From positions 58,896,828 to 58,960,827 of the forward strand of contig NC_063172.1 in NCBI RefSeq assembly GCF_023159225.1: 64,000 nucleotides of DNA, read 5' to 3'. The notes under the pieces were generated by a model. That model made no database searches and was not told the DNA's origin. It saw only the letters and a program-made list of their open reading frames with translations. The stretch comes from Perognathus longimembris pacificus (lineage: Eukaryota; Chordata; Mammalia; Rodentia; Heteromyidae). Shown here piece after piece: positions 44,034 through 55,256 of the stretch (position 1 is its first letter; each line of letters opens with the position of its first letter). A program made the translations under genes and the position numbers.

Positions 44034-44548
44034 CATTCCAAAACAAGCCCTCAAAGAACCAACTACCCCTTCAAAAAATGGGCTAAAGACCTAAAAAGAG
44101 ACTTCTCTGAAGAGGAAACGAGAATGGCCAAGAGCCACATGAAAAAAGTGCTCTACATCACTGGCCATAAAAGAAATGTAAATAAAAACAACACTGAGAT
44201 TCCACCTCACCCCAGTAAGAATGTCCTTTTCAGGAAAACAAATCATAACAAAAGCTAGAGGGGATGTGGCCAAAAGGGAACCCTACTACATTGTTGGTGG
44301 GAATGTAAACTTGTTCAACCACTCTGGAAAGCAGTATGGTAGTTCCGAACTCCCCTATGACCCAGCAGCCCCACTTCTGGGCATCTACCCAAAAGATCAC
44401 AAGGAAGACCACACTGAAGCCACCAGCACAACAATGTTCATCGCAGCACAATTTGTCATTGCTGAATTATGGAACCAACCCAGATGCCCCTCAGTAGACG
44501 AGTGGATCAGGAAAATGTGGTATACATACACAGTGGGATTCTATGCCT
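44034..44548 (+). mobile_element. L1 inverted 5' segment (ORF2) of the same insertion
   Basis: Sense ORF2 with FKKWAKDLKRDFSEEE and PAAPLLGIYPKDHKE patterns, ending at 'gggattctatgcc'. That is the place in ORF2 where the 3' segment starts, so the two parts are continuous apart from the inversion. Right duplication 'ttattaaacgtaatttt' (44549-44565) versus left 'ttattaaatgtaatttt' (43391-43407). Confidence 0.92.
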
Positions 44549-44711
44549 TTATTAAACGTAATTTTCAAAACTGCAAAACCTGATTCTCAAACAAGTATAG
44601 ATTAAACATGTCACAGATTTTAGTCAACTTGTATATTATTAAGTCCTGTTGTAAAATAGTAAAAACTGGCTCAAAAGAAACTTTGAGAAAAAGAGGTTTA
44701 CGGGATCTTTT

Positions 44712-45240
44712 ATTTATTTTTATTTTCTTTAAGTAGTTCTACAAAGGAGGTGCCATTTAACAAACCAGTTTATGAATATATCTCAATATGAGTCACCGCC
44801 CCTTCAACGTTCTTATCCACATTTGACCCACCCTTCTCTTAATTTTCTTAATTTGTGGCATATGCAATGAATTCCTGAATGTATTATCCTCACCTCTCCA
44901 CTCATTAATTTACCCCTCTCCCTTTACCCTCTCTTGCATGTACCAATTTCTTGGTGCTGATTTTGTTGGGCTTTAACTTAGTCTTTCTCAATGATTATAC
45001 TATTTGAGCTGTCTACAGAATTTACTTCAGTTAATTCATTTGTAAGCACTTGCATACCGCCCAACGTGTTTACTTATAGATTTATAGATACAGGCTTTTC
45101 AAAAAAGAATGCTAGGAGTATTAAAATGGACACTAAGGTACCTATAAGCTATTAGGTACTATAGATACAGGTTTTTTCTAAAAAAACAGGGTTAAGGATA
45201 TTAAAAGGGACACTAAGGTACATACCAGCTATTATGTCCT
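44712..45240 (-). mobile_element. L1 3' UTR, B-type, antisense
   Basis: 'tctttaagtagttctacaaag', 'cgttcttatccacatttgacc', 'tatgcaatgaattcctgaatg' and 'ttgttgggctttaacttag' match the 40440 and 62108 copies. The right part is tandemly duplicated. Confidence 0.78.
45085..45239 (+). repeat. Two tandem units of 77 bp
   Basis: Units at 45085-45161 and 45162-45239 both begin 'tagatacagg' and share 'gacactaaggtac' and 'agctatta'. They differ by several substitutions, so the duplication is not recent. Confidence 0.85.
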
Positions 45241-46302
45241 AGTGGGAAGAAATTATTTTACTACTGATTGCTCACAAATCATTATGTTAACATGGACCTT
45301 TGGCATTAGCTCTTAATTAATAGCAAGTGGTATTTCTAAGAACCATGTTCTTAGAAAATCAATTACTTTCTGGATGGATTTGTTAAGTTACATATCAGTG
45401 TGACACTGAAAGAGTATGTTTTATGGTGAGTTTTTAACTTATTTCTAAATTCATATTACTTCTAAGCTTGGGCTATGTGTTGGGAAATATAGAAATGAAT
45501 ATGAAAAACAAAAGCCCTACTCTTCTAGCACTTGAAATGTTTGTAATAGAAAAAAATAACAAAAGGTAATAAAGGGGATCACCAGTAAGAGTTTCCAGTG
45601 CAGTTGCTGATCACATTAGATACAATATATATCCTAATCATGTTGATATATGCTTGCAGAGGGAGTTTCTGTGCCATGGATCTTACGTTGGCAAGCAAAA
45701 ATAAACACTAAAGCAAACAAGCCTAATCAATCAGAAGCCATCAACTAACTCGGAACCACTCAGAAAACATCACGTACCCTCTAATGAGACATTCCAGTGA
45801 GACTTGTCAAGGGAGCGAAATAGAACCCACTTGAACCTATCAGATATTTTCTTTACCTTCTTTCTTGAACACTTTACAAAAGTTTTAGCCTTGCTTCCTA
45901 TTAGTGGAGGACTAATCCAGTGGTAGCTTAGTACTGCCCAATTTGTGAGCTGCTCAAAATAACTCACAGATTTTTAGTGTACCTGCTTTTATCTTCTAAC
46001 ACCTGGAATATTAGGAATTCTAAGCATGCTCTAAAAATATCAAAGTTGTTCTGTAAATGCTGATAATGACAGGGCTGAGAAGCAGTTTGGATGTGTGTTC
46101 TCACAAGAATAGAGGACTTTGTATATTAAGCTGAAAGCAGTATTCAGTATCTCATATCACATGTCTCATTTCCTCCCAAGAAAAGGGCATCTTGAAGGAC
46201 AGTTCTATAAAGGATCTGCTAGGAAAGCTGGGTTCTTAGAGTTAGAAGGAAGCAGAGTCTGTTTGCCAGCAACAGAAATTTTAAATGGCACCTGCAAACA
46301 TT
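45241..46302. other. No recognisable feature
   Basis: AT-rich; no repeat or exon recognised. Confidence 0.45.
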
Positions 46303-46322
46303 TAAAAAAAAAAGAGAGAGAG

Positions 46323-46520
46323 GTGCTGGGAATATGGCCTAGTGGTAAAGTATACATGAAGCCCTGGGTTCGATTCCTCAGTGCCCCATATATAGAAAAA
46401 AGCCAGAAGTGGAGCTGTGGCTCAAGTGGTAGAGTGCTCACGTTGAGCAAAAAGAAGCCAGGGACAGTGCTCAGGCCCTGAGTCCACTTCCCAGACTGGC
46501 AACAAAAACAAAAAAAAAGA
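46323..46520 (+). mobile_element. IDL-Geo dimeric SINE with small internal deletion
   Basis: Left monomer reads 'cctagtggtaaagtatacatgaag' character: about 14 bases usually present after the A box ('gagtgcttgcctcg') are missing. The right monomer is complete. A/GA-rich duplication 'aaaaagagagaga' on both sides (46308-46322 and about 46513-46527). Confidence 0.9.
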
Positions 46521-46824
46521 GAGAGAAGGAGCAAAAAAACAGAAGTTTGAGTCTTAGAACCAAAGTATAAATCATCATTACACTAATAAACTGGCATGTT
46601 GAATTGATTCCTATTTGTACAACTACTTGAAGGTAACTAATTAATTAATTTATTCATACAGAAGTTAAAAGCGTGCGAGAGCCTACAGGAATCCCAGGGT
46701 TAGCATTGTTAAGAATGGCCAGGAATAACAGTACAAGACCACAGGTTCTGACTCCATTTTTCAAAGCAATAGCTCAGCTTCCAGTTTCAGCACCAACATA
46801 TGAAAAGCTTGAAAACTGTGATAC
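46521..46824. other. No recognisable feature
   Basis: Nothing recognised apart from a short AATT run at 46640-46652. Confidence 0.35.
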
Positions 46825-46948
46825 CTAGGAGGGGTATGAGGGACGAGGTAACAAACAGTACAAATAATGTATCCAATGCTTAACGTATGAAACTGTAACC
46901 TCTCTGTACATCAGTTTGATAATACAAATTTGGAAAAAAAAAAAAAAA
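46825..46948 (+). mobile_element. L1 3' tip, A-type
   Basis: 'gtatgaaactgtaacctctc' and 'tgtacatcagtttgataata' followed by a 15-A run. Very short 5'-truncated insertion. Confidence 0.82.
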
Positions 46949-47132
46949 GAAAATTGTGACTCGTATTATTACAATAACAACAAGTTAAACAAACTGAAAA
47001 ATAATTGCTTTCCTTTGGAAGTATGAAAGAACTGAAGTTTCTGGGCAAACTGTCCTCCCAGAAGAGTTTCTCTAAAGAGACAAAATATACCAGTGATGGC
47101 CAAGAAAAGTGTATATCGAAGTAAGTTAATAG

Positions 47133-47345
47133 GGGGCTGGGAATATGGCCTAGTGGCAAGAGTGCTTGCCTCGTATACATGAGGCCCTGGGTTCGATTCC
47201 TCAGCACCACGTATACAGAAAATGGCCAGAAGTGGTGCTGTGGCTCAAGTGGCAGAGTGCTAGCCTTGAGCAAAAAAGAAGCCAGGGACAGTGCTCAGGC
47301 CCTGAGTTCACGGCCTAGGACTGGCCAAAAAAACAAAAAAAAAAA
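47133..47345 (+). mobile_element. IDL-Geo dimeric SINE
   Basis: Near-consensus copy with A-rich tail. Perfect 14-bp duplication 'aagtaagttaatag' at 47119-47132 and 47346-47359. Confidence 0.96.
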
Positions 47346-47359
47346 AAGTAAGTTAATAG

Positions 47360-47739
47360 AAACTTTTCAGGTAAGAATGTAAACTTAAAGAAAAATAAAA
47401 CATAACAGATTATCCCAGAATGTGACCAATGTAAAAGGTAAAATATGCATATAATTAGAATAGACAAAGGAGAGAAGAATATGGAACAGAAAGAATAATG
47501 GAAGTAAACATGGCTGAGAACATTTCAAAATTAATGACAGAGAATACAAACCACAGATACAGATCTAGGAAGCTCGAAGAATACAGTTAGTTGAATTCCA
47601 AAGAAAACTATACATAACCTAACAGTGTCAATAATTCAATGTAGCAACATCTGGTAAGTAAGCATGCCATGGAATCCAGCTGAAAGTACTAGCAGACTCT
47701 TCAGATAATGGCTGACTCTACCCCTTTTTCATCTTCCAT
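47360..47739. other. No recognisable feature
   Basis: AT-rich; nothing recognised. Confidence 0.4.
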
Positions 47740-48260
47740 ATCAAGTTGCTTACAAAATTTTGCCAATTCTCTCAGAAAAAGCTCTTAATTCCAATATCAC
47801 CATTACCTTCCTATTACCACTGCTTGTTTCCTGGGCCTCATTATTTGATGCTGGGAACTAACACAACAATTTATCTACCTGCCATCTCTTTCTTTCCTAC
47901 ACATAAAGGTCACAGTTACTATTCAAGAAGCTCAGCTGGCTCCTTGCTACCTGTGAACAAAACCCCAAATTCTATTTTCACCACCACCTCCATGTACCCA
48001 CATTGAATCCAGTTCCTTTCTTTCTGGGCCTTTGGGCACAGACTCCTTTTTCCTGAACATCTCACCTCTTCCTTCATCTATCAATTTCATTTACCCTTAC
48101 ATTTGCAATTCAAGTTTCACTTTTCAGTAAAGCTTCTCCATGTCCCACGGTTTCACCCTAGCTAGTTGCTCTCTAATACCATATCTTAATGTTATAATAT
48201 TGATATGTGTAGTTACCATGGCACAAACTGTACTTTGGGCTACTTGATAAGTGATCTTCT
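47740..48260 (+). mobile_element. LINE-2 3' region
   Basis: 'tctttctgggcctttgggcac', 'cctgaacatctcacctcttcc', 'aattcaagtttcacttttcag' and 'aaagcttctccatgtcc' follow the L2 3' end, which carries a noncoding block with 'tcaaatgtcacctcctcag...' order. Diverged. The 86-codon frame across it is not a gene. Confidence 0.55.
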
Positions 48261-48754
48261 AGTATGAACACCATACTGACTGAGGAAAAACACATAGTAG
48301 ATACTATATTAAAGACTTTAAATAAAATGGATTATAAAGATAATTTGGGGAAAGATATACCAATGAAGAACTTAATTGTTAAGAAATAAAAAAAGAGGAA
48401 TTTTCTGAAGGTAAAGAAAACCAATAGAGAAGGGTCTGAGTATTTGATTCAATGGTTATGTTAGGAAAAAAAGAAGCTGTTGTGTTGTCCATAAAGGCAA
48501 TGGTCCTTTATGTGACACTTTCATAAGAAAAAAAGAGGAAGTCATCAATATCAGAGATTTCACCAACAAAATTTAGTCTTGGAACTCTCTTGGTGGTATG
48601 ACCTTTCCTTATGGGGTCTACATACTTACCTACCCTTAGATTTAAAAGGATAGAGCAATGCAATATACAAGGCCCAGCAATTGAACTTTTGATGGTAATA
48701 AATGATTGGAAAACTCTGTCAAGATAACATAGTATTAAGAATATCTCCATTAAA
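48261..48754. other. No recognisable feature
   Basis: Nothing recognised. Confidence 0.4.
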
Positions 48755-49055
48755 TCTGGGCATGTTAGTGGTTCATTTCTATCATCCTAGCTACTCAAGA
48801 GATTGAGATCTAGAGGACTGTGGATTGAAGCTTCTAAGTTCACAAGACTCCATCTGCAAAGTAACAAGCAAGAAGTAGAGCTGGAAGTGTGGCTCGGTGG
48901 TAGGCTGAGTACCAGCCAGGAGGTAGCAGGTAGAACAAGAAATGTACTCACTGCCTTTCATATGAATCTGTAACCCCTCTGTATCACACTTTGACAATAA
49001 AGAAAAAAAAAAGAAACCTAAGTGAGCACGAGGCTCTAAGTTCAAACTTGGTAAT
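48755..49055 (+). mobile_element. 7SL-ID composite SINE, interrupted by an L1 tip
   Basis: 7SL part 'gggcatgttagtggttcatt', 'catcctagctactcaagag'; ID part 'agtgtggctcggtggtagg', interrupted near 48915, resuming at 'gtgagcacgaggctctaag' and 'gttcaaacttgg'. Confidence 0.68.
48915..49010 (+). mobile_element. L1 3' tip, A-type, inside a SINE
   Basis: 'caagaaatgtactcactgcc', 'ctgtaacccctctgtatcac', 'tgacaataaagaaaaaaaa'. About 95 bases, placed in the ID part of an older SINE. Confidence 0.82.
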
Positions 49056-49779
49056 ATTCCAAAACATTTATTGCATTTATTTAGCAACTAAGTAAGATGT
49101 TAATTCATAGTTAACTGTTTCTTGCTGCCTGTTTGATTTTGTTTAACTCAAATTCATGATGTTAATCCACTTACTAGCCCGTGAACTTTCTCTGGACAAC
49201 TTCCAGGGAGACCAAAATACTTCTGGCTTGGGCCTTTCTGGGCTTCTCCAAAATTTGTCTGCAAGATTGTTCATCACCAGGATGGCATCTCAGATGCTGG
49301 GTCAAAAAGAAGAGGGACAAGGAGAAGGGTCAGCAGTTGGGCCAGGGCCTAATCAAGAGTAAAGTATCAGTCCCAGAGAGACTAAGGCCTTAGACTCTTA
49401 GAAACTCCTTTTCCTCACTGCAGGTGTTCTAGATTTGGTGCCTAAATGGATGTGATCAGTAGATAGAGTCTGGAGAAGGTCTCTATAGATGCTCATCTGA
49501 TCTGTAAATCGAGTTATACTTCATTGGCACTAGGTTTTCTTTGCAACCTAGTGAATCCCATGCTATGGTTTACAAGCTTCATCTTTGAGGAGGAACAATG
49601 GCATGAAGAAGGACACAAACTCTGCCAGATTTCTTTATCAAAGGACCATATTTCAGGAGACACCTCCCAAGAATAGAATGTAAATTTTATGACCTATTGA
49701 TTTTTGAGAAGACTTTCAGGTCCTTTCTCTAGTACAAAACAATCAAGAGAGTCAAAATTTAATATCACTGTCATAAGTT
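49056..49779. other. No recognisable feature
   Basis: No known repeat or exon recognised; two overlapping 68-70-codon frames near 49156-49393 in different frames look random. Confidence 0.4.
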
Positions 49780-49998
49780 TTTTTGTTTTTTGTTTTTGTT
49801 TTGTTTTGTTTGCCAGTCCTGAGGCTTGAACTCAGTGCCTGAGCACTGTCCCTGGTTTCTTTTTGCTCAAGGCTAGCACTCTACCACTTGAGCCACAGCG
49901 CCACTTCTGGATTTTGTATATATGTGGTCCCAAGGAATCAAACCCAGCTTCATGGGTATGAGGCAAGCATTTTACCACTAGACCATATTTTCAGCCCT
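49780..49998 (-). mobile_element. IDL-Geo dimeric SINE, antisense
   Basis: T-rich tail (49779-49811), Geo complement ('tgccagtcctgaggcttgaac', 'gctcaaggctagcactc'), then ID-like complement ending 'agaccatattttcagccc'. It keeps the 'cttgaactc' form of the right B box, like the 12434 copy. No clear duplication. Confidence 0.92.
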
Positions 49999-51839
49999 AT
50001 CTTAAGATTTTGTCAGCACACGTTATTACCTTTAATTTATTCTAAGTTCATCCTAGAAAAGTAACTAGCAAAGTGCAGTTAGCATGTATGTGTGCTGAAT
50101 CTAGTTTTCATTTAATTACACAAGGCTGGAACTAAAAAATGTATTTTTAGCTCAGTACCATGTCTCTATGACATCCCTGCTTTGTGGGCAAAGTGAGTCA
50201 TTATTTGTCAGGCCATTTTACTATTTCCAAAGTCTTCCGTGAATGCAGTATCACCTCATTTTTGCCACAAGTTCTTATGGGTTGTGTTAGTAGCCCAGTT
50301 TAGCAATAGTAAAATTTCAGCCAAAATCCCAGCTTTGGCCCAGCTTCGAAGAAGAGTTCTGCAAGAGGTAGAGCTTTATTCCCACTCCCACCCTTTCTCC
50401 CCATCTTTGGTGGCAATATGCTACATCTGGGGAAAACACCACGAATAATACTAACTCCTAGGCATCTTGTCTGTCTTACACAGGGAAAACTGGGTCTTGG
50501 AGTCTGAGAATAATTCTCAAGACTTCTCCACAGGGAGCAACCATGAGAAACAGAGCACACAGAAGCTCATGAGATGAATGCAAAAAAAACTTGATGAAAG
50601 AGATTGGAAAGAATTTGGGAACAACAATGACAGTACCAGCTAAAAGGAGACTGAGTGAGTTTCCAGGGCCAGTCTGAAATTAAGCATAAGTTTTTAAGAT
50701 TGAAACATCTCTATTGTGTTGAACCTACCATTGTCAAGAAACTTCACTTTCCCAGAACATTCATGTTATACTGTAGCTTATCCTTAGGAACGAAATGCTA
50801 TTCACTCTGGGCAGACTGTTACAAAGCTACCCAGTTGCCTAGTAAAATCCCAAAAGATATAATAACCCGTCCTGCTAACTTGAGTGAAAAAAACCCATCA
50901 AAATAGTAGGCAACATATTTTGTCATGCCACTGGTAATGGCTGTGGCTTCCCTCAACATGACACAGGCCAGGTTACAAAAAGGAGAAAGCCAGTGACTGC
51001 TGGCGGGAGGGGGGGCGGGGAATGGCTTGAATAGAACAGCTAGAGTAAGATAAATTCACAGGAAATGAAGTTTTGTTAGTTCAAATGCCAGCATATGGAA
51101 CTACTTGTTGGGTCAAGAGCTTTCCAGAAAACCATATGAAACCCTGGGAAATGTCTGTTTTGGATACAAGAAATCTCAAGGGATTTTAAGGATTCAAACT
51201 CTGTTATGAAAAAAAAAAAAGAAAAAAGAGAAACTTAGCCTGGGAAGTCTGTGTTCTGGGAGGTAAGCCAAATTCAAAGTTGATGTGATTTGCAATAACC
51301 CAGTTAATCAACCATTAAAAATCAAGCCTTTATCATTTTTAAAGAGGTAATCACACACTATAATTTTGGAGAGTAAGACTTACTGTGAGAAAACCATGTA
51401 CTTTGGTTAGAGTATATGTTAGTTTAAGACACTAGTAAATATTAAGAATCTCAGCCAAGAACTTTCCCTCTATGTAAACATTCAGTCTTCTGATGTCATC
51501 AGACGCTATCTGCCCATATTTTTTAAAAGATAAAGTGGCTTGAGAGAACTTTCACGACCTATACTTGGATTTAGTTAACATAGAAATATTTTTCCCATAA
51601 CAGAAATTGATTTTCACTGAGCAAATTATGAAATTCATTCACCAATGAATGAATTTCTGACTTACGTATATAGTATGAAACCAAACTTTTACATAAATCA
51701 CAATTGTGAAACCAGAACACAAGTGGACTCTTAGTGAGCAATATGACACTGTAAAGACTTTTTACCTTACATCACCAGAATTGTGACCTGCCTATTTTTT
51801 AATCTGCCTGGCTGGAATCTTGAGCTGAAATTTTGTGAA
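49999..51839. other. No recognisable feature
   Basis: No repeat family or exon recognised. It holds two perfect palindromes described in the findings (51489-51503 and 51630-51657). Confidence 0.45.
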
Positions 51840-52312
51840 AAGGTCTTTGAGACTTTATAAAAGCAGTTTTAAGGACAAAAGTCAAAAAAGAAGCAAGTTA
51901 GAAATCCCAAAATGAAGAAGAATGAGGAAAGGGTGAGTAGGGAAGGGAGGGGTAAGAATATGGAAAGATATTTGAAAGGATATGTCCCGGCCATCCCAGG
52001 GGACCATGCAGAGATAATCACAGACAGGAGAAGAAGGTTTATAAGGAGGTTTATTAGTGGGGCCATAGTTCCCACAGGAGAGGGAGCTACATGGCATCTG
52101 CACCTTATCCAGGTGGCAGCTTCTCTCTCTGGGGGTAAAAGGGGAAGTAGGTAGGTAGTGAGTAGGAGTAGCTTATTAGGTATGGGTGGCTCTGGGGGCT
52201 AGTGGGAGTTGCTGAGGACCTGTTGATGGGGAAATGCTAACAATATTGTATATATATATGATCATTTTTAAACAACAACTCTTTTGTTCAACTACTTAAA
52301 CATAATAAAAAT
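51840..52312 (+). mobile_element. L1 3' UTR, B-type, split by an LTR
   Basis: Left part purine-rich 'gaagaatgaggaaagggtgag' to 'gatatttgaaaggata'; right part 'tgttcaactacttaaacata' then 'ataaaaatata' is the B-type tip. The LTR at 51983-52242 separates them. Confidence 0.6.
51983..52242 (-). mobile_element. Probable solo LTR, antisense, 260 bp
   Basis: On the minus strand it starts TGTTAGCATTTCC and ends GGCCGGGACA (TGT...ACA) and contains 'ctaataaacctcc', a polyadenylation-signal-like AATAAA. It interrupts an L1 3' UTR. I could not find a matching direct repeat at the flanks, so the ends may be slightly off or eroded. Confidence 0.55.
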
Positions 52313-52771
52313 ATACACACAAAAGAAGAAGAAGTTACAGTCCCAGAAGCAATTGGAGAGAAAGAAAAGTTGAGCTTCAGGATCTCTATGTCCTTCATCA
52401 GGTTCCCTTCTTGCAACTACTTTATTCCTTGAAGCTTCTAAGGACTCAATTGTGTCTTAGCAGGTGTGCCCAAAGAGTATTATCCTAATACTACAACATT
52501 ATTTGCTTTGTTTTCACTCTTCTTATCCCTTGTATATTCCATGCTATGTAATGTGTGACCTAATGACAATTAAAATACAAAAATAGACAAGAGAATCTGA
52601 CCTTTCTTACAAGCTTTAAAGAGATTTGCAAAAATTCAAAACAATACCACTCTTCTCTCTGCTATCTTGGTTGTTAAAATATAAACTATTTTTTATAATA
52701 ACAAGTAATAGGATTTTTTTAAATTTATAAATATATATTCTCAAGTTTCATTTTCACTTGATAGAGTAACA
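52313..52771. other. No recognisable feature
   Basis: Nothing recognised. Confidence 0.4.
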
Positions 52772-52962
52772 CAGTCATGCACTGCATAATGACAATTTTT
52801 GGATGACAAATTACATATACGACAGTATGCATTACATAAAGCGAGATATGTAGTAGCTTATTCCATCTATGTGCATGTAAATATACTCTATAATATTCAC
52901 ACAAGCATGAAACCTCCTAATGGTACATCCTTGAACATACATATTTAGAAAGGCATGGTTAT
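52772..52962. mobile_element. Tigger/MER2-like DNA transposon relic
   Basis: Starts with the MER2-type terminus 'cagtcatgcactgcataatg'. Internal text 'gtagtagcttattccatct' and 'actctataatattcacacaa' matches the other half of MER2. The centre is deleted. No transposase; TA flanks not intact. Confidence 0.65.
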
Positions 52963-53729
52963 AGATAAAATTCACGTAAAGAAGAAACTTTGGGGCTTTC
53001 CATACATTTTTAACCTGTCCTGGTGAAAACGTTGGCATATTTTATAGCATATAATGCACATTTTAGGTACAATGTAAACTGACATAGGCCATGCTATGCA
53101 GTCCTCAAAAACAAAGTTGAAATTGGTATCTGGGGAGGCAAACAAGCACCAACACTGGCCGTGCATGAAGACAGCTGCTTGGTCATGGGAACATTGGGCT
53201 TCTGCTTTAAAGATTATATAGACTCCAATAGGAACATGGGGATTGTGACTTAATGATGTGGGAAGTCATAGACAACCCCCTCATAAAACTGGGACCACAA
53301 GAGGTTGTCTTCAGTGCTGTGATGAGCATAAATAAATCTGTCACTCAGAATTAGCTAGAAGGTCTTGAATTCATTGGTGACTTGTGGAGAATTCAGAACT
53401 ACTAAAGAGCCTTCCTAATGATGCATTGCAGTTCAGATTTATGCCACTTGGGTTGTTTGAAAAGCACTCACAGAGAATATAATTTGAAGGTCTTTGGATG
53501 GTGATATCTAGAGACACCACCAAACAAAAATGGTCCCTTGAAGGAACACTTCTTATAATGCATAAGCAACCACCAGGTAGATGTGAAAACAAGCACATAG
53601 CAGCTCTGAAGTGTGTGTGTGTGCGTGTATACACATACACACACATTTATATATGAAAATTCAAAACTTACAATGTGATTTTCTTCTATTCTCAGTAGCC
53701 ATAGTTGTGCATGTTCTCAACTTTAAAAA
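52963..53729. other. No recognisable feature
   Basis: Nothing recognised except a short GT/CA-rich stretch at 53612-53645. Confidence 0.4.
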
Positions 53730-53800
53730 ATATTGTAAAGGTGATGAACAGGAGGAGTTATAAGTAAGGTGATGAGTATATAAGTGAAGTCACTCAGTCA
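53730..53800 (-). mobile_element. L1 3' tip, A-type, antisense
   Basis: 'attgtaaaggtgatgaacagg' and 'aagtaaggtgatgagtatat' match the complement of the A-type tip. Very short and diverged. Confidence 0.6.
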
Positions 53801-54094
53801 ACTTGAGTAGCTAGTGCAGAAAGGGATCAAAGGTAGACTGCTCACTATCCTAGCCATCACTGTCAAGGAGAGGGTGGGAAAATGCTTTGTTTTAAAGAAG
53901 AGCAGTTGAAAAACATAGGTGAGAGAGTAGACACTACCTAGGTTATCATAACTGAAGAGGTATCCTGAACAAGACAGAAGACAATCCTAAATTGTCCATT
54001 CAAAAAGCAATGTAAATCTGAGATTACAAATTGCCACATGAGCTTCATGTAATCCAGTTTTTACTTGCAGATGAAGAGAAAATGGTCAATTTAA

Positions 54095-54133
<39 letters not shown>

Positions 54134-54884
54134 AAAACAAACAGATTCTTGTGAAACATGGCCATAAAGTGAAGATAGCAATCTATCAAAACTCAGTTGA
54201 GAAGAAAATGACTAAGGAGAAACTGACCAAGTCTTTTCATTTCTTTCTAAATCTCAATTTATTGATAATGGACTAAGCCATATATAAAACTATGAGAATT
54301 AAAAACTATCCGATGGACTGGTAAAACAGACAAGAAATATATTAAGAAACATTTCATGCAATAGAAAACAGATCAGAAGATACTATTCAGATGTGGAACA
54401 AACAGAAAACTTCAAAGGCACAGTAGAGATGAAGGATTGCTGAGAAAGAATTATAAAAGTCTATTTCGCTAGAATTCCAAAAAAAAAAATAGAAACAAGT
54501 AAGAGAAAATATTTGAAGAACAACTGGATTTTTCCAAAAAAAGTAGTGAAAGGTATCAATCTTCAGATCCTAAAACCACCACTGATAAATCTAGAGACAT
54601 CATCCTAAATTAAATAGTAATAAAAAAACTAAAAGTAATCTGAGAAAGTAAAAATTTAAACAACAAAAGAATAATTTATACCAGCCACAGAAAGATATAT
54701 TATGCATGATCCATTCACATAAGGTACCTAAAATAGTCAAGTGAAATCGAAGCTGACTGAGATCCAGGGACCAGGAATTGCTGACTAATGAATGCTAAGT
54801 TCTGATGAGAGACGAAAAAGTTCTAGAAACCTGCTATACAACACTGTGTTTTAAAATAGTGTATTCTACCCTTAAAAATACATT
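53801..54884. other. No recognisable feature apart from a GA repeat
   Basis: AT-rich; no repeat family recognised. The 81-codon frame at 54031-54276 is carried by the GA repeat. Confidence 0.4.
54099..54132 (+). repeat. (AG)17 microsatellite
   Basis: Perfect alternating AG run between 'ttaaacac' and 'caaaacaaac'. Confidence 0.95.
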
Positions 54885-55115
54885 TAATGCCTGAGAGTGC
54901 TAGTGGTCACCCCTGTAATCCTAGATACTCAGTAGTCTGTGAGCTGAGGATAGCAATTCAAAGCCAGCCCAGGAAAGAAAGTCTGTGGAACTCTTATCCC
55001 CAGTTAATCACAAGAAAGTGGAAGAGGTAGAGGCTAGCTTTGATTGATAAAGCTCAAGGACTGTGCCCAGGCCCTGAGTTCAAAGCCAGGACCAGCACCA
55101 AAATTTAAAACAAAC
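54885..55115 (+). mobile_element. 7SL-Geo chimeric SINE
   Basis: 'cacccctgtaatcctagatac', 'caattcaaagccagccc', 'ctcttatccccagttaatc' (7SL part), then 'ggaagaggtagaggctagc', 'cccaggccctgagttcaaag' (Geo part), A-rich tail. Confidence 0.85.
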
Positions 55116-55256
55116 CAACAAACAAAAAAGAATTCAGATCACAGATTAAATTTTCTTGCCCCAATAAATTTAAAATTAATTTGCATTAAAATGTATTTCT
55201 CAATAAAACTAATGGAAATCAGAAAAAATAATGGTAATTTTTAACGATTTGTCTGA

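Noticed and set aside
44221..44583. 120-codon frame with clear protein-like pattern
   Set aside because: The pattern is the C-terminal part of L1 ORF2, annotated as an inverted, truncated L1 segment and not a host gene.
47133..47345. tRNA-like A and B boxes as possible tRNA genes (also in other IDL-Geo copies)
   Set aside because: The boxes belong to SINE monomers with A tails and target duplications; no full cloverleaf with anticodon arm is seen.
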